The position numbers were made by a program, and so were the translations under genes. Below are positions 7,784-11,042 of a stretch of 11,042 nt of DNA, in pieces. The notes under the pieces were generated by a model. That model did not search any database. It was given only the letters and a program-made list of their open reading frames with translations, and had not been told where the DNA came from. Numbering within the stretch: the first letter of the stretch is position 1; each line of letters starts with the position of its first letter. The stretch comes from Gracilaria vermiculophylla (Eukaryota > Rhodophyta > Florideophyceae > Gracilariales > Gracilariaceae): NCBI GenBank assembly GCA_019155205.2, contig JAHNZQ020000092.1, forward strand, positions 201,369 to 212,410, in the 5' to 3' direction.

Positions 7784-7999
7784 ATGATTATCGGCCTGCC
7801 GCACTATATTGTCTTCATAAACTACTTAGAACAAATACCACAGATTGATGCCATCGCATCAGGTGAACGACAACCCACACCAAACCCTGCGGAAAACATA
7901 GACAACTCCGCACGAGAAGAAAACCACTCTGTGACGAGCATTTTTCATGAAGTCGGAGCAGAATTGATGCGGAACCAGAAACTTTTGCTGTTAGCCTAA
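7784..7999 (+). CDS. Hypothetical 71-residue open frame
   Basis: An ATG at 7784 opens 71 codons ending at TAA 7997. The N-terminus is fairly hydrophobic (MIIGLPHYIVFINYL) and the rest is acidic and Asn/Glu-rich. I recognise no family. It lies about 340 bases after the TATA box and roughly 100 bases before the decayed SAP/SANT gene on the same strand, so it could be that gene's displaced N-terminus, a small upstream ORF, or chance. Its frame differs from that of the next segment (8107 onwards), which would need a frameshift or an intron to join. Confidence 0.25.
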   Translation: MIIGLPHYIVFINYLEQIPQIDAIASGERQPTPNPAENIDNSAREENHSVTSIFHEVGAELMRNQKLLLLA

Positions 8000-8627
8000 T
8001 GCATGCATTCTATGGAATTGCTTCACGTACAGCATAAATAAACGTCCTCCATTTAAATTCACGTCCCGTTTGTATCCCGGAAAGAAGAAGGTCAATTCAA
8101 TGCTAAGATCACCAATGGACGGCTGCTAAAGCAATAGAGCCCACAACCGCAGAATTCGCAATTTCGTTTCAAATTGTAAGCGTTCCAAAGAAAAACCGAG
8201 ACGTGTCAAAGGTTCTTGTGAGAACACGTATAGACCTAGGTCGACTCCTCTTCCCTTTAACAGACCCTGACTACCATTTCTTGTAAATTCAGAATGTTTC
8301 ACACTCTATTGGATCAATATCAAGGCCAGATGCTGTCTTTGCGATAATGGAAACTACGCCTTTATTTAAATTCATTGCAACAGGTACGATAATGGGCACT
8401 CCATTTTCTAATCAAAGTCAAACGGTTCCTACTCATGAGCCGACGAAATTTTGCAGAGCCTATGATTACGTTTGTGACAATATACAGAAAGAATCACGAG
8501 AAGGGAAGCAGGTCCAAAACCATATTTTCCACCCAATGCCTTACATGTATGAATTGAATGGAATTTTTGTTTAGCAAGCTACCGTAATTGCAGTAGAATG
8601 AGTCATTGGTACGCGTTTTTGAAATTT

Positions 8628-8723
8628 TTGACAATAGACTATTTGAAGGCCTTGAATAAGAAGTGGAGTCTGAAAATCAGCCACCAAAACAAAAATGAAT
8701 TAATATCGAGAGTGGCAGTACTC
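8628..8723 (+). other. SAP-like DNA-binding motif
   Basis: LTIDYLKALNKKWSLKIS followed by KNELISRVAVL matches the two-helix SAP pattern: hydrophobic-x-x-x-L-K-x-L, a basic turn, then K-x-E-L-I-x-R-hydrophobic. It lacks the usual Gly in the turn and the loop is a few residues long for the family, so this is a motif-level call. SAP motifs bind AT-rich or scaffold DNA, consistent with the SANT-like region downstream in the same frame. Confidence 0.45.
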
Positions 8724-9011
8724 GTCCTTGTACAGGAACGCAAAGATAAGAACTTGGATGATTGTATTCAGAGGAATAATTTTGCAAAACAATTTTATGC
8801 ATGGGAAAAGAAAAATATTACAAACAACAATTCGATTACAGACATACTAGAAATAGAACATATTTTGAATCATTTATCTGAGAAAGAAAGAGAGAAAGCA
8901 CGTCATGAGCTTCGAAGTAGAAAAAAATGAAGTGAAAATGTGGAAGATTCATCTGAAATCACCTGATTTCGACCCAAATTCGAAAAACATGGCGAACATT
9001 CTGGACAACAT

Positions 9012-9344
9012 TTTACTCTGAATGAGTTTGCACGAGTTTGCGTGCTGGTTTGCGACGATGAAAGAGCACGCTTTTCATTGACAAAGGCTGTTGCATTAGA
9101 GTTGACGAGAAAAAAGATTGATGCTAACGTTACGAAAGCGTCATTTTGGATGATCTTGGAAAACAGATTTCATGACAAATCGGTGGACAAAATTGAGAGT
9201 TTCAGAGGATATATCGATGATATGAATTCCAATAAACGCCCCATCACATTTTGTACGGCATCTATGTTGAAGAAGCAATTCAGTCAAATCAAAAGACAGT
9301 TTACTGTGGTTCGAGACCGATGGTCTGCCTCTGGACAGAACGAT
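9012..9344 (+). other. Myb/SANT-like (trihelix-type) region
   Basis: Starting at FTLNEFARVCVLVCDDERAR, the segment contains ASFWMILENRFHD, then SMLKKQFSQIKRQFTVVRDRWSASGQND. This is the layout of Myb/SANT-like domains seen in trihelix-type proteins and in accessory ORFs of some eukaryotic transposons: first-helix Trp in an F-W-x-x-L-E-x-R-F context, a spacer, then a helix with L-K-x-Q-F, a late Trp and a closing S-G-x-x-D. The SGQND ending is a distinctive mark. No stop interrupts this region, making it the best preserved part of the gene. Role inferred: DNA binding. Confidence 0.5.
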
Positions 9345-9920
9345 AGTTTGCACGTCACCAAAGGTTTGCAGTATACGAGTAATGAAGATCTCACTGTTGA
9401 TTCCAAACGTGTTCTGATTTTATTTCTTGTTTCTAGGCTAGCCACATCGCATGAAGACGATTAACTGCTCAGCTTAAATACAAAACTAATCTACGAAGAA
9501 GACGCCGAACATAAAGAAGGTGTTCTAGCTAGCCGGAAAAACACAGACCCGAATGTGCGAGAAAAACGACGCTTGCACCAAGACCGCGGAGATATCAGGG
9601 CTGAGGTTCTGAACCTCTCCGAGGGCCTATATCGCCTGGGATCGGCTTCTGAAGCAGGAAAGGCACTGCTTATGGAGCAGTTAAATATCGAGCGGACCAA
9701 ACATGAAAAAAGCGGAGACGAAGAAATGATTAACAAGATGGATAAGCAGAACAGATTGGTGTCTCTCATGCAAGAAAGTGCTTTGCGCTACGAACGAAAG
9801 CAAAATACAGGAATTCGGTCGTGCATCGAAAGTTGTCGTACGCTATTGGAAGAGAATCAACGTCAATTTGATGCTTCCCGTAACGCTCTGAACACTAACG
9901 AAAGCGAACGCAATCAGTAA

Positions 9921-10262
9921 CTCACCTTTCTTACGTATTGTGATATTTGAAGCGCAGTTCATGCATCCCAGGTTACGTTCTTCTCTAAGAATAAGGACAT
10001 TCGAAATGCGGCGGCATTCGATGCCGGGTGGAGGAGGTCCGTAATCCAAGGAACGTCTGTGCCCGTCGCTAGTCCTCAATGCACAGCTCTGGCCTCAGCC
10101 AGCCGATGGGTGCCGCGGGCCACTGCAAAACGTGCGCTTCACGTCTGCAGGGAGTGGTCTCTGCTTTGCGCCTCGAGTGCGGTGCACTTCGAGGCAACAA
10201 GAGCTGTTGTGACCCGTGATGCGACCCCTTCGTTTACATGGCCGGGGTGAAACATCAGGGAG
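9921..10262. other. Gap without genes, two short hairpins
   Basis: No convincing gene. A 63-codon open frame at 10059-10250 has no family features and is judged chance. Two hairpins are visible: CGAAATGC/GCATTCG around GGCG (10002-10020), and GCCTCGAGTGC paired with GCACTTCGAGGC (10170-10195; an 11-bp stem, one bulged T, 3-base loop). The region may include the remains of the 3' LTR of the minus-strand element to the right, but I could not fix TG/CA ends or a polypurine tract. Confidence 0.4.
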
Positions 10263-10541
10263 CTAGTGTTCTGCATGCAGGCTCACCTTTTCCACCGAAG
10301 ACGACGGAATGCCTACTTCCGTCTCAGGAAGACAATAATGACCCTTCTCAATGTCAAGAAAGGCCTGGAAGCTGCGCTCTCGGCTAATGTCATAAGGTGC
10401 ATCAGAACATAGCCAGTAGCTTCGAACATGCTGCAAAGAGCGCTGGCGCAGTCGGCGGAATAGACCTGTTCATCTGTGCTGCCGTCAAGCCTTCGCTACC
10501 TTCTTTGGACGTCGCCTGTCCAGATTTCGTTCCGCTTCCTG
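10263..10541 (-). pseudogene. Possible decayed C-terminal tail of the second gypsy pol
   Basis: Continuing the pol frame past its TAA at 10542, the same frame reads on with TGA 10485 and TGA 10470, then 68 open codons (10467-10266) to TAG 10263. It contains QEAERNLDRRRPKK, VRSYWLCSDAPYDISRE and SFQAFLDIEKGHY. The position and the W-L...YD...-F-x-x-F-L-D-I pattern are reminiscent of a decayed chromodomain-type tail (W-L-G...D-T-W-E-P...), but the key aromatic turn is not clear. If so, TAA 10542 is a premature stop; otherwise 10542 is the natural end and this is downstream DNA that happens to be open. Confidence 0.35.
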
Positions 10542-11042
10542 TTATACGACGTCTTCATTATTGATAACGATATCAAGAAGGCCTGATGGTTCTCCGTAAA
10601 AGCGGCGCAGCTTTGATATGTGATACACGTCGTGCGCGCGGCGCATAGTTGGCGGGAGCTCGAGGCGATACGTGACTGGCCCCAGTTTCTTGAGGACGCG
10701 AAACGGTCCTATGAAGCGGGGCTGCCACGTTTGTTGGATTGTGCCTCGTCGCGCTGTCGTGAGGCGGTCGGCGCGCAGAAGGACGAGGTCTTCCTGTTCC
10801 AGGTGTAGTTCGGAGCGGTAACGGTCACCGTAATGCTTCTGTCGGGTGACAGCGATGGCTAAGTTGTTGCGAGCAAGGGCTGTGAGCGCCTGGCGCCGAG
10901 AATCATAGTCGACTGCAGCCTGCGCTATAGTGTTGTCCAGAGTGCGGGTGGTCGGTGAGTGCGGGATGTAGCCAAGACTGACATCGAAAGGGGAAAGACG
11001 GGTGCTGTCAGGACGGAAGGAGTTGTATTCAAGCTCCAGTGT
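10542..11042 (-). CDS. Ty3/gypsy integrase C-terminus, partial (second element)
   Basis: This 166-codon frame is open from the right edge to TAA 10542, with no stop or frameshift. It begins inside the end of the integrase core (LEYNSFRPDSTRLSPFDVSLGYIP, in place of the usual N-S...S-T-G-x-S-P-F...G-Y-x-P). It continues through a helical, basic segment (ARNNLAIAVTRQKHYGDRYR), then the GPY/F module (QPRFIGPFRVLKKLGPVTYR, near residues 107-126) and the segment RRAHDVYHISKLRRFYG that typically follows it. The catalytic core and everything upstream lie beyond the window. It is a different lineage from the plus-strand pol at 1-2245 and looks much younger. In the STG turn Gly is replaced by Arg. Whether it is intact cannot be judged from the fragment. 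Confidence 0.9.
   Translation of the reverse strand, partial: TLELEYNSFRPDSTRLSPFDVSLGYIPHSPTTRTLDNTIAQAAVDYDSRRQALTALARNNLAIAVTRQKHYGDRYRSELHLEQEDLVLLRADRLTTARRGTIQQTWQPRFIGPFRVLKKLGPVTYRLELPPTMRRAHDVYHISKLRRFYGEPSGLLDIVINNEDVV

Larger units (their letters stand above)
8107..9920 (+). pseudogene. Decayed gene for a SAP-like / Myb-SANT-like / coiled-coil protein
   Basis: Two frames make one gene of about 600 codons. The first (8107-8571) encodes an unrecognised N-terminal region with WTAAKAIEPTTAEF and RTRIDLGRLLFPLTDPDYHF, interrupted by TAA 8284 and ended by TAG 8572. The second (8598-9920) runs 441 codons with only TGA 8928, TGA 8964 and TAA 9462 inside. Order in the second: a SAP-like motif (8628-8723), an Asp/Glu/Lys-rich linker, a Myb/SANT-like region (9012-9344), then a Glu/Lys/Gln-rich coiled coil (9555-9900) ending at TAA 9918. 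This order suggests a nuclear DNA- or chromatin-binding protein, or an accessory protein of a transposon. Sense is kept on both sides of every stop, so the ORF pieces belong together. Exact start unknown; a frameshift lies around 8575-8640. Confidence 0.65.

Noticed and set aside
8569..8593. Possible 25-base GT...AG intron joining the two frames of the SAP/SANT gene
   Set aside because: Removing it puts a TAG in frame immediately after the junction, and the length is far below normal introns. A frameshift is simpler.
10059..10250. 63-codon plus-strand open frame
   Set aside because: No motif, no homology recognised, and it overlaps a hairpin in a GC-rich gap. Expected by chance.
1..11042. 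CRISPR arrays, ribosome binding sites, bacterial operons
   Set aside because: No regularly spaced direct repeats, no Shine-Dalgarno patterns ahead of starts, and the content is clearly eukaryotic retroelement DNA.

Overview
This is eukaryotic, repeat-dominated DNA and appears to be a graveyard of retroelements and orphan genes. The evidence is two chromovirus-type Ty3/gypsy pol relics, TATA and AATAAA signals, no Shine-Dalgarno or operon layout, and long coding stretches broken by stops and indels. The host cannot be identified from the sequence. The pol types and the SAP/SANT-like protein would fit an alga, oomycete or fungus; this is weak inference.

Layout. (1) 1-2245, + strand: the 3' two thirds of a Ty3/gypsy pol, running from the end of reverse transcriptase through RNase H, integrase and GPY module to a chromodomain. 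It carries four in-frame stops and about four frameshifts, and all three integrase catalytic acidic positions are replaced by amides. (2) 2521-5105, - strand: a large unrecognised protein-coding relic convergent with that pol. About 2.1 kb of it stays in one reading frame with eight stop codons and no indel. (3) 5106-5396: AT-rich, with a polypurine tract. (4) 5397-6964: a diverged inverted repeat with arms of about 315 bp around a 935-bp loop. The loop holds another decayed + strand coding frame with a SAP-like motif. (5) 7012-7630: an LTR-like or promoter-like block (TGTT...TACA, TATATAA, AATAAA) whose strand composition flips at the TATA box. (6) 7784-9920, + strand: a small open frame, then a decayed gene of about 600 codons with a SAP-like motif, a Myb/SANT-like domain and a coiled-coil tail. 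(7) 9921-10262: no gene, two short hairpins. (8) 10263-11042, - strand: the C-terminal part of a second, better preserved Ty3/gypsy pol running off the right edge.

Nothing here looks like an intact, working cellular gene. The most unusual content is the antisense relic (2), the inverted repeat (4) and the SAP/SANT gene (6). Relics (2) and (6) share one style of decay (stops, few or no indels) that differs from pol (1), which suggests different ages or mutational processes. A working hypothesis is that pol (1), the antisense gene (2) and the purine tract near 5150 are parts of one large retroelement carrying an extra antisense gene. The sequence permits this but does not prove it.
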